Assembly: GCF_051954455.1 (NCBI RefSeq)
Contig: NZ_JBQCHS010000030.1
Span: 62,001-126,000, forward strand
Direction of reading: 5' to 3'
Origin: Pseudolysinimonas sp051954455
GTDB lineage: Bacteria; Actinomycetota; Actinomycetes; Actinomycetales; Microbacteriaceae
DNA length: 64,000 nucleotides
The number at the start of each line of letters is the position of its first letter. Position 1 is the first letter of the stretch. This document shows, piece after piece, positions 24,921 through 33,485 of this stretch. Both the position numbers and the translations under genes were made by a program. A model generated the notes under the pieces. That model had not been told where the DNA came from, did not search any database, and worked only from the letters and a program-made list of their open reading frames with translations.

Positions 24921-25995
24921 TGGGGCGCGCTCGCTCGTAGGCCCCCGGCCAGGGGACGTCGACGCCGAGCTCGTCGGCGGCGCGGAGCGGGAAGTGCGGA
25001 TCGCGCAGCAGTTCCCGCGCGAGGAGCACGATCTCGGCCATCCCGGAGTCGACGATGTCGGCGATCTGGTGCGCCTCGGTGAGCATGCCCACGGCGCCGA
25101 CCGGGGCTCCCGACACCTGGTGCACCGTCGCGGCGAACGGGACCTGGTAGCCCGGCCCGGTGCGGATCCGCTGCGCGCCGACGAGCCCGCCGGACGAGAC
25201 GTCGACGAGGTCGGCCCCCGCCTCCCGCGCCCAGCCGGCGATCTCCCCGACCTCCGCCGGCTCGAGGCCGCCCGGGGTCCAGTCGCTCGCCGAGACGCGG
25301 ACGAGGAGCGGCATCCCGGCGGGGATCCGCGCGCGCACGGCCCGCACGATGTCGAGCAGGAGTCGCGCTCGGTTCTCGGTCGAGCCGCCGTAGGCGTCGT
25401 CCCGCCGGTTGCTGAGCGGCGACAGGAACTGGTGCAGCAGGTAGCCGTGCGCCGCGTGCAGCTCGAGGAGGTCGAATCCCGCGCCCACCGCGCGCTCGGC
25501 CGCCGCGGCGAACGTCGCGGGCAGTGCGGCGACCTCGTCGCTGGTCAGCGCCCGCGGCACGGGATGCGTGCCGAAGGGCAGCGCCGACGGAGCGACCGTG
25601 CTCCAGCCGCCCGCCCCCTCCGGCTGGTGCCCGCGCCGGCCGTCCTCGTCCCACGGCGCCCACGACGAGGCCTTGCGCCCGGCGTGCGCGAGCTGCATGC
25701 CGATCGGGGCGCCCTGGGCGTGCACGAAGTCGACGATGCGCCGCCAGGCGGCGGCCTGCGCGTCGGTCCAGATGCCGGTGTCGCGCGGCGAGATGCGGCC
25801 GATCGCCTCGACCGCGGTCGCCTCGGTGAGGATGAGCCCCGCCCCGCCGACGGCGAACTGGCCGAGGTGCATGAGGTGCCAGTCGCCCGGCATGCCGTCG
25901 TGCTCCCGGCACTGGTACTGGCACATCGGGGAGACCCAGATGCGGTTGCGCGCGGTGACGTCGCGGAGCGCGTAGGGCTCGAACAGGCGCGTCAC
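24907..25995 (-). CDS. Old yellow enzyme family NADH:flavin oxidoreductase (YqjM-like)
   Basis: A 362-aa FMN-dependent TIM-barrel ene-reductase. It has the YqjM-class features: VSPMCQYQC with the redox-tuning Cys, QLAHAGRKAS with the substrate-binding His, HAAHGYLLHQFLSPLSNRR and EIVLLARELLRDP near the FMN phosphate. It reduces activated C=C bonds of enals, enones or nitro compounds; the physiological substrate is unknown. Start GTG 25995 overlaps the HAD gene stop (GTGA), so the two form an operon. Confidence 0.92.
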   Translation of the reverse strand: MTRLFEPYALRDVTARNRIWVSPMCQYQCREHDGMPGDWHLMHLGQFAVGGAGLILTEATAVEAIGRISPRDTGIWTDAQAAAWRRIVDFVHAQGAPIGMQLAHAGRKASSWAPWDEDGRRGHQPEGAGGWSTVAPSALPFGTHPVPRALTSDEVAALPATFAAAAERAVGAGFDLLELHAAHGYLLHQFLSPLSNRRDDAYGGSTENRARLLLDIVRAVRARIPAGMPLLVRVSASDWTPGGLEPAEVGEIAGWAREAGADLVDVSSGGLVGAQRIRTGPGYQVPFAATVHQVSGAPVGAVGMLTEAHQIADIVDSGMAEIVLLARELLRDPHFPLRAADELGVDVPWPGAYERARPTRVE

Positions 25996-26609
25996 GAGGC
26001 CAGGCCCTGGAGGAACGCGCGCAGCCCGGCCACCCCGGTGAAGTGGTGCGTCGCGATGCCGAGGGCCGCGGCGGCCTCGACGTTGTCGGCGCGATTGTCG
26101 ATGAACGCCGTGCCCGTCGGGTCGGTGCCGAGCTCGGCCATGGCGCGGCGATAGATCTCGGGGTCCGGCTTGATGAGATCGAGCTCCGCGCTCACGATGA
26201 CGGTCTCCATCAGCGAGCCGAGCGGCGAGAAGCGGAACGGGTCGCCGAAGTCGAAGCCCGCGTTCGACAGCAGCGCCAGGCGCGTGCCGCCGTCGTGGAG
26301 CTCGGCGAGGAGGTCGAGAACCGCGGGCTCCGGATCGAACCAGCTCGTGAAGTCGCGGGCCCACAGCTCGTGGACGCGGGCCAGGCTCCAGTTCGCGCCG
26401 GTCTCGCGCTCGATGGCGCGCCAGTACTCGACGACGCTCAGCCGGCCCTGGTCGAGCGCGTGCCGGTGGCGGTCGTAGGCGGCGCGGAACGACGCCTCGT
26501 CGACGCCGGCGAGCGCGACCAGCTCGGCCTGGGACGTCGCCGAGGGGCTCCGGGAGATGACCTCCCCGTAGTCGAAGACGACGACCCGGTCGGGGATGCT
26601 GATGGCCAC
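25992..26609 (-). CDS. HAD-superfamily hydrolase
   Basis: A 205-aa HAD hydrolase of the HAD-IA type. Motif I is VVFDYGEVI, motif II LLSN, motif III Lys in LIKPDPEIY, motif IV AFIDNRADNV. An alpha-helical cap occupies residues 25-85. Its substrate cannot be told from sequence; related enzymes act on small phosphate esters or haloacids. Start GTG 26609 lies 6 bp after a TAGTTT hexamer (leaderless). First gene of the HAD-OYE operon, divergent from nnrD. Confidence 0.88.
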   Translation of the reverse strand: MAISIPDRVVVFDYGEVISRSPSATSQAELVALAGVDEASFRAAYDRHRHALDQGRLSVVEYWRAIERETGANWSLARVHELWARDFTSWFDPEPAVLDLLAELHDGGTRLALLSNAGFDFGDPFRFSPLGSLMETVIVSAELDLIKPDPEIYRRAMAELGTDPTGTAFIDNRADNVEAAAALGIATHHFTGVAGLRAFLQGLAS

Positions 26610-26615
26610 GTCGCC

Positions 26616-26625
26616 AAACTATCGT
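26616..26625. promoter_or_regulatory. Overlapping divergent -10 elements (HAD / nnrD)
   Basis: The decamer AAACTATCGT reads TATCGT on plus (26620-26625) and TAGTTT on minus (26621-26616), sharing one TA step. Each hexamer ends 6 bp from a start codon. A single site could fire in both directions. Confidence 0.5.
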
Positions 26626-26631
26626 GGCTGC

Positions 26632-27447
26632 ATGGACGCGTTCTTCGGCCCCGTCGACGCGGCCCGCTGGATCGCCGTCCCCGGCCCCGACGACGACAAG
26701 TACGCGCGCGGCGTGGTCGGCTTCGTGACCGGGTCGGAGCGCTACCCGGGGGCCGCCGTCCTGGGCGTCGAGGCCGCCGCGCGCACCGGGGTCGGGATGA
26801 TCCGCTACCTCGGGCCGGAGCGGCCGTCCGGGCTCGTGCTGCAGCGCCGCCCGGAGGTCGTGACGGCCGACGGGCGGGTGCAGGCCTGGGTGCTCGGGTC
26901 GGGGCAGGAGGCCGCCCGGCGCGACGACGCGGAGCACGCGCAGCTCGTCCACGCCCTGGGGCAGGAGGTGGCGGTCGTGCTCGACGCGGGGGCGCTCGAC
27001 CTGCACGACCGGGCGCGCGGTCCCGTACTGCTGACGCCCCACGCGGGGGAGCTGGCGCGCGCGGTCGGGAGCTCGGTCGAGGCGGTCCGGGCCGATCCCG
27101 AGCGCGCCGCGCGGGATGCCGCGGCCGCCCTCGGCGCCACGGTGCTGCTCAAGGGCCACACCACGCACGTCGCGACGCCGGAGGGCGAGGTCCTCCGCGT
27201 GCGGAGCGCCCCGGCCTGGCTCGCGACCGCCGGCGCGGGTGACGCGCTCGCCGGGGTGCTCGGCGCGCTCCTCGCGACCCATGCCGCCGCGATCGCCGAC
27301 GACCCGGCCGTCGTCGCGCGGCTCGCCGCCACGGGGGCCGTGCTCCACGGGCTCGCCGCCGAGCGCGCGAGCGGCGGCGGTCCGCTGACGGTCCTCGACC
27401 TCGCCGCCGCGCTGCCGCGCGTCATCGCCGAACTGCTCGCCGCGTGA
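26632..27447 (+). CDS. nnrD: ADP-dependent NAD(P)H-hydrate dehydratase
   Basis: A 271-aa ribokinase-fold repair enzyme that converts S-NAD(P)HX back to NAD(P)H with ADP. It shows VGFVTGSERYPGAAVLGVEAA, LLTPHAGELAR, VLLKGHTTHVA and the catalytic TAGAGDALAGVLGALLA. No fused NnrE epimerase domain is present; the length equals the dehydratase alone. Start ATG 26632, 6 bp after TATCGT. The GTGA overlap with the next membrane gene shows coupling. Confidence 0.93.
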   Translation: MDAFFGPVDAARWIAVPGPDDDKYARGVVGFVTGSERYPGAAVLGVEAAARTGVGMIRYLGPERPSGLVLQRRPEVVTADGRVQAWVLGSGQEAARRDDAEHAQLVHALGQEVAVVLDAGALDLHDRARGPVLLTPHAGELARAVGSSVEAVRADPERAARDAAAALGATVLLKGHTTHVATPEGEVLRVRSAPAWLATAGAGDALAGVLGALLATHAAAIADDPAVVARLAATGAVLHGLAAERASGGGPLTVLDLAAALPRVIAELLAA

Positions 27448-28736
27448 CGGCGGCGTCCCGCGCGCTCCGGCATCCGCTGCCGCTGTGGATCGCGTTCGTG
27501 CTGGTGCACCTGATCGTCGGCGTCGCCGCCTTCTCGTACCCCGACGGCAGCGGCATCGGCGACGTCCGCACCACCTACCCGATCTGGGTTCAGCACGGGT
27601 TCGAGACGGGGCGCTGGGTGGGGCTGCAGCTGCCGTGGGTCTACCCGATCCTCGCGCTGCCGCCCATGATCGCGGCCGACGCGCTCGGCCCGGCGTTCGT
27701 CGCGCCGATCTGGCTCGGCATCGTGTTCGTCGTCGACGCGGTCGCCTTCGCGTTCGTCGTGCACGGCGACCCGGAGCGTCGGCGGGCGCCGGCCGCGTGG
27801 TGGTGGCTCGTGTTCCTGCTGCTGCTCGGGCCGATCGCCCTCACCCGGATCGACTCCCTCGCGACCGCGCCCGCGCTGATCGGGGTGCTGCTGCTGGCCC
27901 GGGCGCCGCGCACCGCGGGGGCGCTGCTCGCCGTCGGGGCGTGGGTCAAGGTCTGGCCGGCGGCGCTCGTCGCCGCCGCGGTCGTCGCCGTGCGCCGGCG
28001 CTTCGAGGTGCTGCTCGGCGCGGTCGTGCTGACGGTCGTCGTCGTCGCCGTGACGCTCCTGCTCGGCGGGGCCGCTCACCTGCTGTCGTTCGTCACCGAG
28101 CAGTCGGGACGGGGCCTGCAGATCGAGTCCGGCCTCGCGACGCCGTGGATGTGGTCGGCGGCGCTGCACCCGGGCGGCCCCATCTCCGTCTACTACGACC
28201 TCGGGATCCTGACCTATCAGGTGCGCGGACCGGGCGTCGCGGGCACCGCCGCCCTCGCGACGCCGCTCCTCGTGCTCGCGGTCGGGGCGGTGCTCGTCCT
28301 CGGCATCGTCGCGGCACGGCGCGGGTCCGACGCCGCCGAGATCCTGCCCGCGATGGCGCTCGGGTTCACGACGGCGCTCATCGTCGCCAACAAGGTCGGA
28401 TCGCCGCAGTACGTGGGCTGGATCGCGGTCCCGATCGTGCTGGGGCTCGCGGTCCGCGCGACGGGGCGCGGCCAGTCGTTCGCCGGACCGGCCGGCCTGA
28501 CGCTCGTGATCGCGATCCTGACCCAGGTCATCTACCCGATGTTCTACGGGCGGCTCCTGAACGTGGATCCGACCCTCGTCCTCGTGCTGACGGTGCGGAA
28601 CCTCCTGCTCCTCGGGCTCTTCGTCTGGGCCCTCACGCTGCTCGTCCGGCGCGTCGCGCGTCCGGTCGGGGAGGATGGGGAGTGGCTGCCGGCGATCCTC
28701 GGCGGCCGTCCCCCTCGACTCGCACTCCGGGAGTGA
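27444..28736 (+). CDS. GT87-like membrane glycosyltransferase
   Basis: A 430-aa polytopic protein with about 10-11 helices. The first extracellular loop carries SYPDGSGIGDVRTTYPIWV, a DxD-like acidic pair as in the GT-C type DUF2029/GT87 mannosyltransferases. Others: AVGAWVKVWPAALVAAAVV (helix 6 region) and a distal NKVGSPQYVGW loop. Such enzymes add mannose from polyprenyl phosphate to envelope glycans. Substrate unproven. It is in an operon after nnrD. Confidence 0.78.
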   Translation: MTAASRALRHPLPLWIAFVLVHLIVGVAAFSYPDGSGIGDVRTTYPIWVQHGFETGRWVGLQLPWVYPILALPPMIAADALGPAFVAPIWLGIVFVVDAVAFAFVVHGDPERRRAPAAWWWLVFLLLLGPIALTRIDSLATAPALIGVLLLARAPRTAGALLAVGAWVKVWPAALVAAAVVAVRRRFEVLLGAVVLTVVVVAVTLLLGGAAHLLSFVTEQSGRGLQIESGLATPWMWSAALHPGGPISVYYDLGILTYQVRGPGVAGTAALATPLLVLAVGAVLVLGIVAARRGSDAAEILPAMALGFTTALIVANKVGSPQYVGWIAVPIVLGLAVRATGRGQSFAGPAGLTLVIAILTQVIYPMFYGRLLNVDPTLVLVLTVRNLLLLGLFVWALTLLVRRVARPVGEDGEWLPAILGGRPPRLALRE

Positions 28737-28738
28737 CC

Positions 28739-29071
28739 ATGCTCGTCGCCTTCTCCGTCGCCCCGAGCGGCGATCGCCCCGACGGCGCCCCGCGCCCCGC
28801 GGGCACGCCGGAGGACTCCGTGCACGACGCGGTCGCGGCGGCCGTACGGATCGTGCGCGCGTCGGGGCTCCCGAACCGCACCGACGCGATGTTCACCACG
28901 ATCGAGGGCGAGTGGGACGAGGTCTTCGACGTCGTGAAGCGCGCGACCGAGGCGGTCGGCGCGTACGGGTCGCGCGTGTCGCTCGTGCTGAAGGCCGACA
29001 TCCGCCCCGGCCACACGGGCGAGCTGACCGGCAAGGTCGAGCGGGTCGAGCGCGCGCTCGGCGACGCGTGA
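28739..29071 (+). CDS. Thiamine-binding (YkoF/MTH1187-type) protein
   Basis: A 110-aa single-domain protein of the DUF77 family: LVAFSVAPSG start, VHDAVAAAVRIVRASGLPNR, TTIEGEWDEVFDVVKRATEA, VSLVLKADIRPGHTGELTGK. The family is a ferredoxin-like fold that binds thiamine or a related pyrimidine. ATG 28739 has GGGAG 5 nt upstream; a GTG at 28733 overlaps the previous stop and is the alternative. Followed with 4-bp overlap by an MFS gene, so it is co-translated. Confidence 0.82.
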   Translation: MLVAFSVAPSGDRPDGAPRPAGTPEDSVHDAVAAAVRIVRASGLPNRTDAMFTTIEGEWDEVFDVVKRATEAVGAYGSRVSLVLKADIRPGHTGELTGKVERVERALGDA

Positions 29072-30333
29072 CGGGCCTGACGCCCGGACGCACCCGCCTC
29101 GCGCTCCTCGCGCTCGCCCTCGGCGGGTTCGGGATCGGCTCCACCGAGTTCGTCGCGTCCGGACTCCTCCCGCAGATCGCGTCCGCGCTGCTGCCGGGAC
29201 TCGACGCCGCGCACCACGACCAGGCGATCGCCCGGTCCGGGCTCGTCATCTCCGCCTACGCGGCGGGCGTCGTCGTCGGAGCCCCGACCATCGCGATCTT
29301 CGCCGCGCGGGCACCGCGGCGGGCGCTGCTCCTCGCCGCGATCGCGGCGTTCGTCGTCGGCTCGATCGGGTCGGCGCTCGCGCCGACCTTCGAGGCGCTC
29401 GTGATCGCCCGCTTCGTCGCGGCGCTGCCGCACGGCGCGTACTTCGGCGTCGCCTCGCTCGTCGCGGCGCGGCTGCTCGGGCCAGGCAAGCAGGGCCGGG
29501 GCATCGCCTTCGTGATCGGCGGTCTGTCGGTCGCCAACATCGTCGGCGTGCCGGCCATCACCTTCCTCGGCCAGTCCGTGGGCTGGCGCTGGGCGTACGT
29601 CGCGGTCGCCGTCGTCTTCGCGCTCTCGTTCGCGGCGATCCTGTGGCTCGTGCCGTCGTCCCCGGGCGACCCGGGCGCGACGCCGGCGCGGGAGCTGCGC
29701 GGATTCCGGCATCCCCAGGTCTGGTTCGCCCTGCTCACGGGGATGATCGGCCTCGGCGGCCTGTTCGCGGTGGAGAGCTACATCGCCCCCATCACGACGC
29801 GTCTCGTCGGCCTGCCGGCGGACGCGGTGCCGATCGTGCTGGTCCTGTTCGGCGTCGGGATGACGGCCGGCAACTTCGCCGGCGGCCCGCTCGCCGACCG
29901 GCACGCGTTCCGCGGGCTCATGATCGGCTTCGCGATGACGATCGCCTCGTTCGTCGTTATCGGTCTCGTGATCGCGACGCCGGTCGGCGTGTTCGTGAGC
30001 GGGTTCCTGCTCGGCGCCGTCACGGGGATTCTCGCGGTCGCGATCCAGACCCGACTCCTGGAGGTCGCGCCCGAGAGCCAGACGCTCGCGGCGGCCGCCA
30101 ACCACTCGGCCCTCAACTTCGGCAACAGCCTGGGCGCGTTCCTCGGCGGCGCCGTGATCGCGGCCGGCTACGGCTACGCGGCGACCCCGTGGCTCGGTCT
30201 CGCGATGTGCGTGCCGGGAGTCGTGTTCGCGGTGCTCAGCGGGGTGCTGGAGAGCCGCTCGCGGAGGCGCTCAGAAGGAGCCGGAGGGCGCGTCCTGGAT
30301 GAGGATGCCGTCTTGGATCGCCCGCTTCCGTAG
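29068..30333 (+). CDS. MFS transporter, AraJ/DHA1-like
   Basis: A 421-aa, 12-helix MFS protein. TM1 has the DHA1 signature GGFGIGSTEFVASGLLPQIA; GGLSVANIVGVPAITFLGQ is the helix-5 motif C region. Start GTG 29068 overlaps the thiamine-binding gene stop. The final ~20 residues are hydrophilic and lie over the 3' end of the convergent response regulator (63-bp overlap). Substrate unknown. The thiamine-binding neighbour hints at vitamin or precursor movement, but that is weak. Confidence 0.88.
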   Translation: MTGLTPGRTRLALLALALGGFGIGSTEFVASGLLPQIASALLPGLDAAHHDQAIARSGLVISAYAAGVVVGAPTIAIFAARAPRRALLLAAIAAFVVGSIGSALAPTFEALVIARFVAALPHGAYFGVASLVAARLLGPGKQGRGIAFVIGGLSVANIVGVPAITFLGQSVGWRWAYVAVAVVFALSFAAILWLVPSSPGDPGATPARELRGFRHPQVWFALLTGMIGLGGLFAVESYIAPITTRLVGLPADAVPIVLVLFGVGMTAGNFAGGPLADRHAFRGLMIGFAMTIASFVVIGLVIATPVGVFVSGFLLGAVTGILAVAIQTRLLEVAPESQTLAAAANHSALNFGNSLGAFLGGAVIAAGYGYAATPWLGLAMCVPGVVFAVLSGVLESRSRRRSEGAGGRVLDEDAVLDRPLP

Positions 30334-30930
30334 CGCGACCTTGGTGCCGACGTCGATGCCGGCCACGCGGTACTTCTCGCGGATGCGCTTGAGGTAGCTC
30401 TTCGCGGTCTCCTCGGAGATGCCGAGCTGGTAGGCCACCGACTTGACCGGCTCGCCGCCGCCGTAGAGCGCCATGACGCGGCGCTCCTGCGCGCTCAGCT
30501 TCGGCGCGCCGCCGATGTCGCCCGCGTTCAGCGCGAGGTCGAGCTCGGCCGAGATGAAGCTCTCGCCCTGCGCGGCGGCGCGGATCGCCTCGACGATCAT
30601 GCCCGCGTCCTCGCTCTTGACGAGGTAGCCGAGCGCACCGGCCGCGAGCGCCTCGCGCACGACGTTCGGCTCGGAGTAGGTGCTCATGAGCACGACGCGC
30701 ACACCGGTCGTCTTGAGCGTCGAGATCTTCAGCGCGACCGGGATGTTGTCCTTCAGGTCGAGGTCGAGCAGCACCACGTCGACCGGGAACGCCGGGCTCG
30801 TCAGCAGCTCCGGCCAGGTGGCGAAGGCGCCGACCATGTCGATGTCGGAGGCGGCGCTGCGGATCCACTCCGTGAGCGCGCCGAGCAGCATCTTGTGGTC
30901 GTCGACGATGGCGAGGCGGATGGGGGCCAC
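30271..30930 (-). CDS. NarL/LuxR-type response regulator
   Basis: A 219-aa regulator. The receiver domain has DD (AIVDDHK), phospho-acceptor Asp in VVLLDLDLKDN, Thr/Ser in VVLMSTYS and Lys in LVKSEDA. A LuxR-type HTH (SAQERRVMALYGGGEPVKSVAYQLGISEETAKSYLKRI) follows. Start GTG 30930 is chosen because AAGGAG sits 5 nt upstream; longer starts are possible. It is third in the minus-strand operon after the histidine kinase and a membrane protein. Confidence 0.92.
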   Translation of the reverse strand: MAPIRLAIVDDHKMLLGALTEWIRSAASDIDMVGAFATWPELLTSPAFPVDVVLLDLDLKDNIPVALKISTLKTTGVRVVLMSTYSEPNVVREALAAGALGYLVKSEDAGMIVEAIRAAAQGESFISAELDLALNAGDIGGAPKLSAQERRVMALYGGGEPVKSVAYQLGISEETAKSYLKRIREKYRVAGIDVGTKVALRKRAIQDGILIQDAPSGSF

Positions 30931-30962
30931 GAGCACTCCTTGGGTCGGTCTCGGGGGAGGGA

Positions 30963-32219
30963 TCACTGATCGGCGGGGTTGTCGACGAGGCACTGGATGT
31001 CGACGCGCAGACTGCCGTCCTGAGTGGAGTCAGAGTAGCGCCCGACCCGGCTCAGGGCGTCCCAGACGCCCGAGTCGACACGATTCCGTGCCACACCGGT
31101 CGTCGTGATGACGATCGGGACGAGGATCTTGCGGTCGGGCACCTCGCCGCCGGGCGTCACCGGCCCGAGCTGGATCGTCAGGGTGCGGTTCTGGCTCGGC
31201 TTGAGGTTCTCGCTGACGAGCAGCCAGGCGGTCGAGAGGAGGCCGTCGCGCTGGTTGGGGTCGAGCAGGCCGGCGAGCGCCGACTTGTCGACGAGCGTGA
31301 CGGAGCGGCCGAGCATCTCCGACTCGGTGATCGCGTGGTAGAGCCAGGTCTCGCGCCGTCCCTCGATGAGGTGGAGGCGGAGCTCGGTCGCGAGCTGCGC
31401 CGCGATCGACGCGTTCTTCGGGATGAGGGGCAGCACGACCTTGCGGTTCGCGACCGACTCGAGCAGCTCCTCGGCGGCGAGGTCGAGGCGGGCGAGCTCT
31501 TCCGAGGCGAGCATGCCGACCGCGAAGCGCGGGGCCTGGACGGTGCTCTGCACGAGCACGCGGTCGAGCTCCACCTGCACCAGGCGCCGGAACGTCTCCA
31601 CGACGACGACGCCGATGATCGTCGGGAGAACCGCGAGCGCGACGCCGGTGACCTGCGGCGCGATCCACGCGGCGTCGATCGGGTCGTCGGGGAGAGCATC
31701 GAGGAACATCGCGATCGCGAGTCCGACCCCGAGTGTGCTCGTGGCGACGACGAGCTCGGCGCGGCCGCGCAGGGTCACGAGCAGCAGGAGCGCCATGCCT
31801 GCCGCGAGGCCCGCGGTGGCGTTCCTCCCGATGTCGTGCAGCTCCCAGATGGCAACCAGGTCGAGCACGGTCGATGCCGCGACCCCCGCGAGGAAGACCG
31901 CGAACATCCAGTCGGGGAGCCGGTCGCCGATCGCGCGCGAGGCGACGATCGCGAGCACGATGATGGCGATGAGCACGAGCCAGGACGCGACGGCGAACTC
32001 CGGCCGAGGGTAGCTCGGCCAGAGGGCGGCGAACCAGCTCAGACCGTAGACGGTGCGGAGGCACACGACGATCGCGGCGCCGAGGCCGAGGAACGCGGTG
32101 CCCAGCGTGCCCCGGTGAGCACTCGCCCGGCCGACCCGACGGGCGGTGCTGCTGACCCGGCGTCGGGCGTTGCCGACGATCGCGCCGAGGGTGTTCTCCT
32201 CGGGGGCGGTGAACGTCAC
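30963..32219 (-). CDS. Six-helix membrane protein of a two-component operon, function unknown
   Basis: A 418-aa protein between the kinase and the regulator. A basic N-terminus (residues 1-36) precedes about six helices (40-60, 77-97, 103-122, 128-150, 155-172, 183-205). A ~210-residue cytosolic part follows with no kinase motifs, ending in an acidic tail. Segments such as KVVLPLIPKNASIAAQLATE and LLSTAWLLVSENLKPSQN hint at an ATPase-like or sensor fold, but I recognise no family. It is coupled to the kinase by GTGA overlap and is a likely accessory sensor or kinase modulator. Confidence 0.82.
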   Translation of the reverse strand: MTFTAPEENTLGAIVGNARRRVSSTARRVGRASAHRGTLGTAFLGLGAAIVVCLRTVYGLSWFAALWPSYPRPEFAVASWLVLIAIIVLAIVASRAIGDRLPDWMFAVFLAGVAASTVLDLVAIWELHDIGRNATAGLAAGMALLLLVTLRGRAELVVATSTLGVGLAIAMFLDALPDDPIDAAWIAPQVTGVALAVLPTIIGVVVVETFRRLVQVELDRVLVQSTVQAPRFAVGMLASEELARLDLAAEELLESVANRKVVLPLIPKNASIAAQLATELRLHLIEGRRETWLYHAITESEMLGRSVTLVDKSALAGLLDPNQRDGLLSTAWLLVSENLKPSQNRTLTIQLGPVTPGGEVPDRKILVPIVITTTGVARNRVDSGVWDALSRVGRYSDSTQDGSLRVDIQCLVDNPADQ

Positions 32220-33412
32220 GACGTCACCTCCGCCCGGGGCACCTCGAGCACGACGGTGGTGCCCGATCCGGGAGCCGAGAACAGCCGCGCCGTGCCGCCC
32301 ACCTCGCGCAGGCGCCCGACCACCGACTCCGTGAAGCCGAGCTTCGTCGCCTCGATGTCGGCGATGTCGAAGCCCACCCCCGAGTCGGTGACCATCGCGC
32401 GCACCGTCGTCTCGTCGTCGGTGATCGTCACGTGCGCCTCGGTCACCCCGGAGTGGCGGCGCACGTTCTCGAGGCACTCGGCGAGCGCCAGCAGGAACGC
32501 GTCTAGCGTGTGGCTCGGCAGGAGCACCTGCCCGGCGCCGTGCCAGCTCACCTGCAGGCCCATCCGTCCGAACCGCTGCTTGACCGAGGCGAGCGTCGTG
32601 CCGAGCACCGGCTCCTCCGGGACGGGCACGGGCGAGGTCCCGGTGCCGACCTGGGCCTGACCGTCGGGGACGTTCGGGCTGGTGCCGAGCCGGAGCTGGC
32701 GCAGGAGCTGGGCGTCCTCCTTCGCCTGCTCGCGCAGCGCGTCGGGGGTGACGCCGACGCCGGAGTGGGCGAGCAGGGTGAGCGTCGCGAGGACCGTGTC
32801 GTGGAGGAGGCGCGCGCCCTGGCGGCGCTGCGCCTCGAGCTCGCTCGCCTGACGCTCCGCCCGGTGGGCGCGGCCGATGCTGGCGATGCGCTTGGCGGCC
32901 TGCGGGACGGCGGCCATGATCCACGCACCGACGAGCGCCGGGAGAGCCCACCCCACGACCACGAGGGCTCCGGTGCGGAGGCCGGTCGCGAGGTCCGGCG
33001 CCGTCAGCTCCACGGCCGCGCCGACCGCGGCGAACGAGACCACGAGGAGCACGATCCGCCACCAGGAGTTCACGAGGACGAGTGCCGCGGCCGGGACGGC
33101 GGCAGCGGTCAGCTCGATGAGGGACGCCTGCGCGGCCGGGGTCGGGCTGGTCGTCGACAGGACGTCGACGGCTCCGACGATCGCGATGCCGGCGGCGACG
33201 GAGAGGAGGGCCCAGAGCGTCGGACGCATCCAGCCCATGAGGAACTGGAACGCGCCGAGCACGACGTAGATCGGGACGCCGACGAGCAGCACCCGGCTCG
33301 GAGTCGCCCCGGGCAGTACGAAGCAGATGAGCGAGACCGCGGTGAAGCTCAGCCCCCAGACGCGCGCGGCGCGCTGCAGGAGCTGGTCGCGCTCCTTGGA
33401 GATGAGATCCAT
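32216..33412 (-). CDS. Sensor histidine kinase (HisKA_3-like)
   Basis: A 398-aa membrane kinase. About six helices cover residues 15-180, then a dimerisation helix with the phospho-His in GARLLHDTVLATLTLLAHSG, a Pro/Gly-rich insert, and an HATPase domain (ECLENVRRHSG N-box; VTDSGVGFD; GGTARLFSAPGSGTTVVLEV). It pairs with the LuxR-type regulator two genes downstream. There is no large extracellular sensor domain, so the signal is probably membrane-borne or comes through the partner membrane protein. Confidence 0.92.
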   Translation of the reverse strand: MDLISKERDQLLQRAARVWGLSFTAVSLICFVLPGATPSRVLLVGVPIYVVLGAFQFLMGWMRPTLWALLSVAAGIAIVGAVDVLSTTSPTPAAQASLIELTAAAVPAAALVLVNSWWRIVLLVVSFAAVGAAVELTAPDLATGLRTGALVVVGWALPALVGAWIMAAVPQAAKRIASIGRAHRAERQASELEAQRRQGARLLHDTVLATLTLLAHSGVGVTPDALREQAKEDAQLLRQLRLGTSPNVPDGQAQVGTGTSPVPVPEEPVLGTTLASVKQRFGRMGLQVSWHGAGQVLLPSHTLDAFLLALAECLENVRRHSGVTEAHVTITDDETTVRAMVTDSGVGFDIADIEATKLGFTESVVGRLREVGGTARLFSAPGSGTTVVLEVPRAEVTS

Positions 33413-33485
33413 CGCACCCGATTCTTGCCTACCGGGGCACCCGGACGGGGGGTGCCGCGCCCTGTGTCGCGTCGGGAGCGGGTGG

